DNA of 64,000 nucleotides, taken from NCBI RefSeq assembly GCF_041052385.1, contig NZ_CP163439.1, forward strand, positions 5,383,001 through 5,447,000. The letters are read 5' to 3'. The notes under the pieces were generated by a model that worked only from the letters and a program-made list of their open reading frames with translations, was not told the origin of the DNA and made no database searches. The number at the start of each line of letters is the position of its first letter. The first letter of the stretch is position 1. The DNA is from Streptomyces sp. R28. Lineage in GTDB: Bacteria; Actinomycetota; Actinomycetes; Streptomycetales; Streptomycetaceae. Positions 45,683 through 53,360 of this stretch are shown piece after piece. Made by a program: the position numbers and the translations under genes.

Positions 45683-46585
45683 GTGACGACGCCGGAAGCT
45701 GAGCAGTCCCAGGCCGAGCCCGCTGGTGCGGGGACGCGGGGCGGTGCCGAGGTGCCCGCCGGTGGAGCTGAGCAGGGTGGTGAGGCGCAGGTGACGGCCG
45801 AAGACCGTGCGGAGCGGCCCGAGGCGCGGCTGGAGCGGGCCGTGCGGGCCGCCGAGCAGGCGTTGATCGAGTACGAGATCGCGGTGGAGACCTTCCGCGT
45901 CGAGGTGGAGAACTTCTCCCGCCTGCACCACCAGAAGCTCGGCCCCATGTACGCCCGCCTCGACGAGCTGGACGCCCGGATCGCCGAGGCCACGGCCGCC
46001 CGCACCGGCGACCCCGAGGACATCCGCAAGGCCGACGAGGCCCGGGCCCGGGTGCTGCCGATGCCCGGCGTCGAGGAACTGTTCCATGGCTGGATGGACG
46101 GCGAGGGCCTGTTCCCGGAGGCCGCGGCGATGCTCACGGACCAGTCGGTGCAGCCGCCGCAGCGGGTGCGCCCCAGCGACGAGGCCCGCAAGCTCTACCG
46201 CGAACTGGCCCGCAAGGCCCACCCCGATCTGGCTCAGGAAGACGCCGAGCGGTCCCGGCGTGAGGAGTTCATCACCCGCGTGAACGCCGCCTACGCCCGT
46301 GGCGACGAGGCGTTGCTGCGGGAACTGGCCGAGGAGTGGGCCGCGGGACCCGCGCCCAAGGAGCAGGGCCCGACTCCCGCGGAGGAGCTCTACGCCCGCC
46401 TCGAATGGCTCGCCCAGCGCAAGGAGATGCTCGCCCTCGTCGCGAAGGAGCTGGAGGAGAGCGCGATCGGCGCGATGCTCCGCCTCGCCCCGGACGACCC
46501 GGACCGCCTCCTGGACGAGATCGCCGATCAGCTCCTGGCCCAGGTCTCGGCGCGGGAAGCCGAACTGACAGCTCTGCTCGGCTAG
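45683..46585 (+). CDS. J-domain-like protein
   Basis: A 300-residue protein. An acidic N-terminus is followed by a helical region (about 40-110) with LERAVRAAEQALIEYEIAVE and a C-terminal module with RKLYRELARKAHPDL, very like helix II and the HPD motif of a DnaJ J domain, then YARLEWLAQRKEMLALVAKE. J domains stimulate DnaK ATPase activity; no zinc or substrate domains are present. The GTG start at 45683 overlaps an upstream short frame (GTGA). I infer a specialised co-chaperone; function unproven. Confidence 0.78.
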   Translation: MTTPEAEQSQAEPAGAGTRGGAEVPAGGAEQGGEAQVTAEDRAERPEARLERAVRAAEQALIEYEIAVETFRVEVENFSRLHHQKLGPMYARLDELDARIAEATAARTGDPEDIRKADEARARVLPMPGVEELFHGWMDGEGLFPEAAAMLTDQSVQPPQRVRPSDEARKLYRELARKAHPDLAQEDAERSRREEFITRVNAAYARGDEALLRELAEEWAAGPAPKEQGPTPAEELYARLEWLAQRKEMLALVAKELEESAIGAMLRLAPDDPDRLLDEIADQLLAQVSAREAELTALLG

Positions 46586-46654
46586 CGGGCGGAAAGCCGA
46601 CCTGCGGGCGGGGGCCGTATCGATATGAGGCTCCGCCCCGCGGGCGCGACCCAG

Positions 46655-46750
46655 CCACGACGAGGCCGGTACAGCCACCACGAGGCCCGTAGGCCACGAC
46701 GAGGCCCGTACGCCACGACGAGGCCCGTGCGCCACGACGAGGCCGGTGTT
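46655..46750 (+). repeat. Tandem repeat, five units of about 19 bases
   Basis: Consensus CCACGACGAGGCCCGTACG; units start at 46655, 46675, 46694, 46713 and 46732. Units differ by one to four bases. It is located between the J-domain and rhodanese genes with no gene across it. Confidence 0.9.
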
Positions 46751-46824
46751 CTCCAGAGGGTGGATCCGCCCTCCCCTCAGAGGGGCCCTCAACGCACCCG
46801 CACCCGTCAGGTAGCGTCGGAGCC

Positions 46825-47172
46825 ATGCACTTCGGATCTGGCGTACCCACGGTCGAGGTCACCGACCTCAAGGACGACGACTTCCTTCTGGATGTCCGCG
46901 AGGACGACGAATGGCAGGCGGGTCACGCCGAGAGGGCGCTGCACATCCCGATCAGCGAGTTCGTCGCCCGCTACGGCGAGCTGACCGAGGCCGCCCCGCA
47001 GGACGGCCGCGTTCATGTGATCTGCCGCTCCGGTGGCCGCTCGGCGCAGGTCGCGATGTACCTCGTCCAGCAGGGCATCGACGCCGTGAACGTCGACGGC
47101 GGCATGCAGGTGTGGGCGCAGGCCGGACGCCCCGTGGTGAACGACGAGGGCCAGCCGGGCTACGTCCTCTGA
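46825..47172 (+). CDS. Rhodanese-like domain protein
   Basis: A 115-residue single rhodanese domain: DDDFLLDVREDDEWQAGHAE, HIPISEF, the active-site loop CRSGGRS with the catalytic cysteine, and VNVDGGMQVWAQAGRPV. Such small proteins carry sulfane sulfur or act as phosphatase-like folds. No thiosulfate or sulfur-relay partner is next to it. Convergent with the acyl-CoA dehydrogenase gene. Confidence 0.93.
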   Translation: MHFGSGVPTVEVTDLKDDDFLLDVREDDEWQAGHAERALHIPISEFVARYGELTEAAPQDGRVHVICRSGGRSAQVAMYLVQQGIDAVNVDGGMQVWAQAGRPVVNDEGQPGYVL

Positions 47173-47229
47173 GGCTGTTCCGCTGAGTTGCTCCGCTGAG
47201 CTGCTCCGCCGAGCCGTCGGAGACAACCG

Positions 47230-48363
47230 TCAGGCCAGCGGATGCGCCGCCAGCAGATCGCCCAGCGCCTCCTCGTGCGCCGCCGCCGGGCCGAGCGCCA
47301 GCTCCAGGTGCTTGGCCCAGGCGTGGTACCGGTGCAGCGGATAGTCGACGTCCGCGCCGAAGCCGCCGTGCAGATGCTGGGCCGTCTGCACGACCCGCCG
47401 TACGCCCTCCGAGGCCCAGATCTTGGCCACGGCCACGTCTCCGGAGGCGGGCAGTGCCCCCGACGCCCCCGAGGCGATCCGCCACGCGGCCTGCCACAGT
47501 GCGGCCTCCATCGCGCGCAGGTCGATGTAGCGGTCGGCGCACTGCACGGCGACCGCCTGGAACGTGGCGATCGGATGCCCGAACTGCTCCCGCTTGCTCG
47601 CGTACTGCGACGTCATCCCCAGCACCCGCTCACCCAGCCCGAGCGCCAGCGCACACGTGCCCGTGGCCAGCAGTTCCCGCAGCCACTCCCACGCCCCCTC
47701 GGCGTCGAAGACGTCCCTCGCCGTGAGCCGCACCGACTCCAGCCGCAGCTCCCCCAGCCGCTCCCCGCTGGTCGAGAACTGTTCGGCGAGCGAAACCCCC
47801 TCCGCATCGCGCGGCACCAGCGCGAGGACGGTCCGGTCGGCGGCCGTACGGGCCGGCACGAGCACGAGATCGGCGTCGTACGCCCAGGGCACCGCGGTCT
47901 GCATCCCGTCCAGGACCCACCCCGAGTCCTCCTGCCGAGCGGTCACCGCGAGCTCGGCCGGGTCGTGGCCGGTGCGGCCGTGCGCGGCGACCGTCAGCAC
48001 CACCTCGCCGCGCCCCGCGCGGGCGAGCAGGTCGGCCTTCAGCTCCGGGCCGCCGTACGCCTGGACGGCCGCCATCGCCGCGCTGCTCTCCAGCAGCGGC
48101 ACCCGGGCCAGCACCTTCGCCGACTCGCGCAGCACCAGGCACAGCGCGATGGCGTCGAGGCCCGCCCCGCCGTACTCCTCGGCGAGCAGCAGGCTCAGCA
48201 GGTCCGCGTCCGCGAGGCGGCCCCACAGCGGGCGGTCGAAGTCGTCGGCGACGGCGCCCGGGGTGAGCGCGGGAGAGGGCACCGCGTCCGGCGCGACCCC
48301 GGCGAACACCCCGCGCGCCGCCTCGGCCGCCGCCTGCTGCTCCTCGGTGAAGGTGAAGTCCAC
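47230..48363 (-). CDS. Acyl-CoA dehydrogenase family protein
   Basis: A 377-residue flavoprotein that would introduce a 2,3-double bond into acyl-CoA. The N-terminal helical domain is MDFTFTEEQQAAAEAARG, the middle beta domain is less conserved, and the C-terminal domain has YASKREQFGHPIATFQAVAV and HLHGGFGADVDYPLHRYHAW. It resembles the FadE subunits that form heteromers in steroid or fatty acid catabolism, where one subunit can lack the catalytic base; I see no obvious catalytic Glu. The upstream palindrome at 48424 suggests TetR-type (KstR-like) control. Confidence 0.9.
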   Translation of the reverse strand: MDFTFTEEQQAAAEAARGVFAGVAPDAVPSPALTPGAVADDFDRPLWGRLADADLLSLLLAEEYGGAGLDAIALCLVLRESAKVLARVPLLESSAAMAAVQAYGGPELKADLLARAGRGEVVLTVAAHGRTGHDPAELAVTARQEDSGWVLDGMQTAVPWAYDADLVLVPARTAADRTVLALVPRDAEGVSLAEQFSTSGERLGELRLESVRLTARDVFDAEGAWEWLRELLATGTCALALGLGERVLGMTSQYASKREQFGHPIATFQAVAVQCADRYIDLRAMEAALWQAAWRIASGASGALPASGDVAVAKIWASEGVRRVVQTAQHLHGGFGADVDYPLHRYHAWAKHLELALGPAAAHEEALGDLLAAHPLA

Positions 48364-48423
48364 GGTCCCTGCCCTTCCACACGCACGGCGATCTGACGGT
48401 GTCGATCTGACGATGCGTCAAGA

Positions 48424-48437
48424 TAGAACAGGTTCTA
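48424..48437 (-). promoter_or_regulatory. KstR-type operator upstream of the acyl-CoA dehydrogenase gene
   Basis: TAGAACAGGTTCTA fits the pattern TNNAACNNGTTNNA exactly and is palindromic (TAGAAC/GTTCTA). It lies 61 bases upstream of the gene's start codon. KstR and related TetR regulators of lipid and steroid catabolism recognise this pattern. Confidence 0.65.
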
Positions 48438-48664
48438 GAAGAAGGGAATGCTCCTCGGGGGGTCCCTCGTGAGGGTCTCGGGGGAGCTCAGCCGTGAGGG
48501 TCTCGTAGACCCCGGTGAGATCGTGTAGGACCCCCGTAAGGTGTGGACGGCGGCGGCCCGACCGGGGCTGTGCCCGGCGGGTGGGCCTGAGTACCGTTCC
48601 CGTGCGAGACCGTGCGAGCGCTGAGGGAAGACGGACCGGAACCGGAATCGGGGAACGAAACGGT
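48438..48664. other. Rest of the gap between acyl-CoA dehydrogenase and DUF5819 genes
   Basis: The 301-base gap contains, besides the operator, a direct repeat CGTGAGGGTCTCG at 48468-48480 and 48493-48505. No gene or terminator is seen. Confidence 0.4.
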
Positions 48665-49546
48665 ATGGCAGACGCGTACGAGGCAGGCTCGGCCGCCCGG
48701 CACGGGCCGCAGGAGGAGCCGCCCGTCGTCGTGCCCTCGTCCGCCCCTGCGGCCCCTGTGGCCTCGCCCATCCCTGACGCCTCTCCCGCCTCGCCCATCC
48801 CTGAAGCCTCTCCCGCCCCTCCTGCCTCGACGCTTCCCGAACCCCGCGTCGGTGTGGCCGCTCTCTCCCTGCGGTACCAGATCGGGGCCGCCCTCGCCCT
48901 CGCCGTCGTGGCGATCGCCGTCTGCGTCCACATAGGCATGGTCTTCTTGCATGTCGCGCCGCCGAACACGGTCACCAGGCAGCACGGCAAGGCGATCGAC
49001 GACTGGATATACCCGGAGTTCGAGCAGAACTGGAAGCTGTTCGCCCCCAATCCGCTGCAGCAGAACATCGCGGTGCAGGTCCGTGGCCAGGTCGGCACGG
49101 CCGACGGCGGCAGCCGTACCACCGGCTGGTACGACCTGTCCGCCCAGGACGGCCGGGCCATCGACGGCAATCTGCTGCCCAGCCACACCCAGCAGAACGA
49201 GCTGCGCCGGGCCTGGGACTTCTTCGTCGCCACGCACGACGCCCAGAACCGTCCCGTGGGTCTGCGCGGCGCCCTGTCCGAGACGTATCTGCGGCACATA
49301 GTGCAGCTGCGCCTCGACCGGGCGAACGCGGCCGGCGACGGCGGCGTCGTCGAACGCGTACAGGTCCGCTCCCGCACCACCAATGTGCGCCCGCCGAAGT
49401 GGAGCGGGGAGCAGGTCTCGGACAAGCCGACCGACCGCGTGCTGCCCTGGTGGTGGGTCCCGAAGGACGAGGCCGGCAGTGCGGGCGGGACCAGTGCCGT
49501 CGGCACGACCGATGCCGCGGCCGCGGCCGAGGGAGGCGCCCCGTGA
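48665..49546 (+). CDS. DUF5819 family membrane protein
   Basis: A 293-residue protein. A Pro/Ala/Ser-rich N-terminus with repeats (SPIPDASPASPIPEASP) is followed by one membrane helix (GAALALAVVAIAVCVHIGMV) and a DUF5819 domain with WIYPEFEQNWKLFAPNPLQQ, which faces outward in the likely topology. The C-terminal tail is Ala/Gly-rich. Its stop overlaps the HTTM gene start by four bases, so the two are coupled; this DUF5819–HTTM pairing recurs in Actinobacteria to my knowledge. Function unknown. Confidence 0.85.
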   Translation: MADAYEAGSAARHGPQEEPPVVVPSSAPAAPVASPIPDASPASPIPEASPAPPASTLPEPRVGVAALSLRYQIGAALALAVVAIAVCVHIGMVFLHVAPPNTVTRQHGKAIDDWIYPEFEQNWKLFAPNPLQQNIAVQVRGQVGTADGGSRTTGWYDLSAQDGRAIDGNLLPSHTQQNELRRAWDFFVATHDAQNRPVGLRGALSETYLRHIVQLRLDRANAAGDGGVVERVQVRSRTTNVRPPKWSGEQVSDKPTDRVLPWWWVPKDEAGSAGGTSAVGTTDAAAAAEGGAP

Positions 49547-50769
49547 ACCGCTTCACCCTCGCGATCTCCTCGAGCATCGCCCGTGTCACCGAGTCCGCCC
49601 TCGGCCCGTACCAGACGGCCGTGATCCGCATCGGCTTCACCGCGACCTGGCTGCTGTTCCTGCTGCGCGAGTTCCCCCACCGCCAGGAGCTGTACGGCCC
49701 CGACAGCCCCTGGGACTTCGACCTCGCCCAGCAGCTGATCGGGACGAACGGCTCGTTCACCGCGCTGATGTGGTCGGACAGCCGGTTCTGGTTCGAGGCC
49801 GTCTACGCGCTCGCCGTCCTGACCAGCGTGCTGCTGCTGCTCGGCTGGCGTACCCGCACGATGACCGTGCTCTTCATGGTCGGTGTGCTCTCGCTGCAGA
49901 ACCGCTCCATCTTCATGGGCGACGGCGGCGACAACGTCCTGCACCTGATGTGCCTCTACCTCGTGTTCACGCGCTGCGGCCAGGTCTGGTCGCTGGACGA
50001 GCGCCGGGCGCGGCTCGCGCGCGAGGCACACGCGCGTGGCGAGCGGATCGGGCCCGACCGGGTCGGCCCTGCCCTGTGGAGCGTGCTCGGGTTCGCGCTG
50101 GTCGCGGTGACGGCGGCGGGCCGTCTCGACGGCGACCTGACCGTGCCGGTGATCCTGTGGGGCGCCTGGCTGGGGCAGGCCGTGTGGTGGATCGTGGGCC
50201 GCCGTGCCCGGACCGCCCAGCCCCGCATCCTGCTCGACGTGGTCGGCAACATCGTGCACAACGGCGCCCTGCTGGTGATCATGGCCGAGGCGTGTCTGAT
50301 CTACGCGACCGCCGGCTGGTACAAGATCCAGGGCTCCCGCTGGCAGGACGGCACCGCCGTCTACTACCCGCTGCACCTCGACTACTTCTCGCCCTGGCCC
50401 GCCCTCGCCGACGTGCTGTCGTCCAGCGGCACGATGGTGATGCTCATCACCTACGGCACGGTCATCGTGCAGGTCGCCTTCCCGTTCACGCTGTTCAACC
50501 GGCGGGTCAAGAACGTCCTCCTCGCCGCGATGATCACCGAGCACGCCGTGATCGCGGTCGTGCTCGGCCTGCCGTTCTTCTCGCTGGCGATGATCGCGGC
50601 GGACGCGGTCTTCCTGCCGACGTCGTTCCTGCGCCGCCTGGGCGAGTGGGCGGCACGTGCGCGTGGACGGCTGTCGCGTCTGGTCCGGCGCGGTGACGAC
50701 CGTACGGCGCTGCCCGACTCGCGCACCCCGGAGAACCCCGAGCACGCGCACGTAGGCTTCACGGCATGA
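49543..50769 (+). CDS. HTTM domain membrane protein (vitamin K-dependent carboxylase-like)
   Basis: A 408-residue polytopic membrane protein with about eight helices. HTTM signatures include RIGFTATWLLFLLREFPHRQ, FMGDGGDNVLHLMCLYLVFT and TAGWYKIQGSRWQDGTAVYY with HLDYFSPWP. The family is related to the membrane part of gamma-glutamyl carboxylase, but the catalytic carboxylase C-terminal portion is missing. The GTG start overlaps the DUF5819 stop; its own stop overlaps the TrmH-type gene by four bases. A role in modifying or handling the DUF5819 partner is possible but unproven. Confidence 0.87.
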   Translation: MNRFTLAISSSIARVTESALGPYQTAVIRIGFTATWLLFLLREFPHRQELYGPDSPWDFDLAQQLIGTNGSFTALMWSDSRFWFEAVYALAVLTSVLLLLGWRTRTMTVLFMVGVLSLQNRSIFMGDGGDNVLHLMCLYLVFTRCGQVWSLDERRARLAREAHARGERIGPDRVGPALWSVLGFALVAVTAAGRLDGDLTVPVILWGAWLGQAVWWIVGRRARTAQPRILLDVVGNIVHNGALLVIMAEACLIYATAGWYKIQGSRWQDGTAVYYPLHLDYFSPWPALADVLSSSGTMVMLITYGTVIVQVAFPFTLFNRRVKNVLLAAMITEHAVIAVVLGLPFFSLAMIAADAVFLPTSFLRRLGEWAARARGRLSRLVRRGDDRTALPDSRTPENPEHAHVGFTA

Positions 50770-51512
50770 CCGTGACCTCCTGGAACCGGCTCGCCGAGAC
50801 CTCCGTCCTGCTCGACGGCTTCCACGCCCTCAAGCACGCCGTGCGCTTCGGAGCCGAGGTCCCGGTGGCGGTCGCCGTCGACCGGGCGGCCGCGCTGACC
50901 CTCGCCGACGAGCTGGCGCCGGATGTACGGGAGACGCTGGACGCGCTCCTGACCGAGGTGCCGGAGTCGACGTACACGTCCCTGGTGCCGCGCCCGCACC
51001 CCACCGCGGTGGCCGCCTTGGCCGTACGACCGGCCCGCGCCGCCAACCTCGCAAGGCTGACGCACACGCCCCGCACCGCCCCGGTCGTGGTCCTCGACAA
51101 TCCCCGCAACCTCGGCAACGCGGGCGCGGTGATCCGCCTGGCCGCCGGCTTCGGCGCGACCGGCGTGGTCACCACCGGCACCCTCGACCCCTGGCATCCG
51201 ACGGTCGTACGCGGCGGGGCGGGCCTGCACTTCGCGACTGCGGTGGAGCGGCTGGGCGTGGACGAGCTGCCACCCGGGCCGGTCTTCGCGCTGGACCCGG
51301 AGGGCGACGACATCCGGGGCAGCAAGCTCCCGGACGACGCCGTCCTCGCCTTCGGCTCCGAGCGCAGCGGGCTGTCCGCCGAACTGCGCGCGCGTGCCGA
51401 TCACTTGGTGGCTTTGCCGATGCGCCCCCAGGTCTCCAGCTACAACCTGGCGACGAGCGTGGCGATGACGCTGTACCACTGGAGTCTCACCGGGGGCGCT
51501 CTGCGGGCTTAG
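50766..51512 (+). CDS. TrmH/SpoU family RNA 2'-O-methyltransferase
   Basis: A 248-residue SPOUT-class enzyme. The three motifs are NPRNLGNAGAVIRLAAGFGA (motif 1), VFALDPEGDDIRGS...LAFGSERSGLS (motif 2) and SSYNLATSVAMTLYHW (motif 3), forming the knotted SAM site. An N-terminal L30e-like region may bind RNA. It methylates ribose in tRNA or rRNA; the target is not deducible. It is third in a run of overlapping genes and ends four bases into the convergent paaN gene. Confidence 0.92.
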   Translation: MTVTSWNRLAETSVLLDGFHALKHAVRFGAEVPVAVAVDRAAALTLADELAPDVRETLDALLTEVPESTYTSLVPRPHPTAVAALAVRPARAANLARLTHTPRTAPVVVLDNPRNLGNAGAVIRLAAGFGATGVVTTGTLDPWHPTVVRGGAGLHFATAVERLGVDELPPGPVFALDPEGDDIRGSKLPDDAVLAFGSERSGLSAELRARADHLVALPMRPQVSSYNLATSVAMTLYHWSLTGGALRA

Positions 51513-53200
51513 GCCTCCCGACGCACCTCGACGACCCGGAACCGGTTCGCCACGAACGCCCCGTCGCACAGTGCGGAGTTGGCGGCCGGGTTGCCGCCCG
51601 AGCCGTGGAAGTCGGAGAACGCGGCCGTCTGATTGACGTACACCCCGCCCGTGAGGTTCAGCGACAGCTGGGCCGCCTCCTCCAGACAGACCTCCTGGAT
51701 CGCGCCCTCGACCTCGTCGTCGGTGGTGTACGCCCCGACGGTCATCGCCCCCTTCTCGCGCACGGTCCGCCGCAGCAACTCCACCGCGTCCGACGCCGAG
51801 TCGACCGCGACGGCGAAGGAGACCGGCCCGAAGCACTCGCTCATGTAGGCGGCCTCGTCGTCCGGCTTGGCCCCGTCCAGCTTCACGATCACCGGCGTGC
51901 GGACCACCGCGTCCGGGAACTCCGGGTTGGCGATCTCCCGGGAGGCGAGGGCGACTTCGCCCAGCCCCGCGGCGGCCTCCAGACGGGCCTTGACATCGGG
52001 GTTGACGATCGCGCCGAGCAGGGCGTTCGCGCGGGCGTCGTCGCCGAGGAGGCCGTCGACCGAGCGGGCGAGATCGACGACGACCTCGTCGAAGGTCTTG
52101 GGGCCCTCGTCGGTGCGGATGCCGTCACGGGGGACGAGCAGGTTCTGCGGGGTCGTGCACATCTGGCCGCTGTACAGGGACAGGGAGAAGGCCAGGTTGG
52201 AGAGCATCCCCTTGTAGTCGTCGGTCGAGTCGACGATCACCGTGTTGACGCCGGCCTTCTCCGTGTAGACCTGGGCCTGGCGGGCGTTGGCCTCCAGCCA
52301 GTCGCCGAACACGGTCGAGCCGGTGTAGTCGATGACCCGGATCTCGGGGCGGGTGGCCAGGGTCTTGGCGATGCCCTCGCCGGGCCGCTCTGCGGCCAGC
52401 GCGACCAGGTTCGCGTCGAAGCCGGCCTCGCTGAGCACCTGACGGGCTACCTGCACGGTGAGCGCGAGCGGCAGTACCGCGCGCGGGTGGGGCTTCACGA
52501 GGACCGCGTTGCCGGTGGCGAGGGAGGCGAACAGGCCCGGGTAGCCGTTCCAGGTCGGGAAGGTGTTGCAGCCGATGACCAGGGCGATCCCGCGCGGGAC
52601 CGGCGTGAACTGCTTGTTCAGCGCGAGCGGGTCACGCTTGCCCTGCGGCTTGGTCCACTCCGCGGTGTCGGGGGTGCGGACCTGCTCGACGTACGCGTAC
52701 GCCACCGCCTCCAGGCCACGGTCCTGCGCGTGCGGGCCGCCCGCCTGGAAGGCCATCATGAAGGCCTGGCCGGAGGTGTGCATGACCGCGTGCGCGAACT
52801 CGTGCGTGCGGTCGCTGATCCGCTTGAGGATCTCCACGCAGACCACCGCGCGCATCTCCGCGCCCGCGTCCCGCCACGCGCGCATGCCGGAGCGCATGGC
52901 CGGCAGCAGCTCCTCGATGTCCGCGTGCGGGTACTCGACGCCCAGCTCGATGCCGTACGGGGACACCTCGCCGCCCACCCAGCCGTCCGTGCCGGCCTGG
53001 CCGAGGTCGAGGCGGTTGCCCAGAGTTGCGTCGAAGGCGGCCTTGCCCGCCGCCGCGTCCAGGCTGCCGTTCTCGCCGTAGGCCTTGGGGTGCTCGGGGT
53101 GCGGGGACCAGTACGCGCGGGTGCGGATCGCCTCCAGCGCCTGGTCGAGGGTGGGCCGGTGCTTGGCGATCAGCTCGTGGGCGGTCAGTTCGGCGGCCAT
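51509..53200 (-). CDS. paaN: Phenylacetic acid degradation protein PaaN (aldehyde dehydrogenase family)
   Basis: A 563-residue enzyme of the aldehyde dehydrogenase superfamily that acts after ring opening of phenylacetyl-CoA epoxide/oxepin to give 3-oxo-5,6-dehydrosuberyl-CoA. It has PRGIALVIGCNTFPTWNGYP, VLVKPHP, IDYTGSTVFGDWLE and the catalytic Cys in YSGQMCTTPQNLLVPRDG. Residues 1-150 form a family-specific N-terminus (HELIAKHRPTLDQALEAIRT). It is the single-domain form without a hydratase fusion. Divergent from paaH across a palindromic operator. Confidence 0.93.
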   Translation of the reverse strand: MAAELTAHELIAKHRPTLDQALEAIRTRAYWSPHPEHPKAYGENGSLDAAAGKAAFDATLGNRLDLGQAGTDGWVGGEVSPYGIELGVEYPHADIEELLPAMRSGMRAWRDAGAEMRAVVCVEILKRISDRTHEFAHAVMHTSGQAFMMAFQAGGPHAQDRGLEAVAYAYVEQVRTPDTAEWTKPQGKRDPLALNKQFTPVPRGIALVIGCNTFPTWNGYPGLFASLATGNAVLVKPHPRAVLPLALTVQVARQVLSEAGFDANLVALAAERPGEGIAKTLATRPEIRVIDYTGSTVFGDWLEANARQAQVYTEKAGVNTVIVDSTDDYKGMLSNLAFSLSLYSGQMCTTPQNLLVPRDGIRTDEGPKTFDEVVVDLARSVDGLLGDDARANALLGAIVNPDVKARLEAAAGLGEVALASREIANPEFPDAVVRTPVIVKLDGAKPDDEAAYMSECFGPVSFAVAVDSASDAVELLRRTVREKGAMTVGAYTTDDEVEGAIQEVCLEEAAQLSLNLTGGVYVNQTAAFSDFHGSGGNPAANSALCDGAFVANRFRVVEVRREA

Positions 53201-53289
53201 GCGGGACCAACTCCTCGTTTCCAGAGCTCTCCGTCGAGCTCATGACCTGGGCAGAAACATGGGCAGGAACAGGCGGTCAGAGTTAGAGT

Positions 53290-53309
53290 AACCGAACGAT
53301 CGGTCGGTT
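53290..53309. promoter_or_regulatory. TetR-type (PaaR) operator between paaN and paaH
   Basis: AACCGAACGATCGGTCGGTT is a 20-base palindrome with one mismatched pair. It lies between the divergent starts of paaN (53200) and paaH (53361), and the TetR gene is encoded downstream of paaH. PaaR operators of this general type (ACCG..CGGT) are known in other bacteria. Confidence 0.8.
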
Positions 53310-53360
53310 CAAGGGGGTCCGCCGCATCTGTGGAAAACCCCGTGCGGGAGGATCGCGCAC

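Noticed and set aside
46655..46750. CRISPR-like array
   Set aside because: Repeats are contiguous, without unique spacers, and no cas genes are present in the window.
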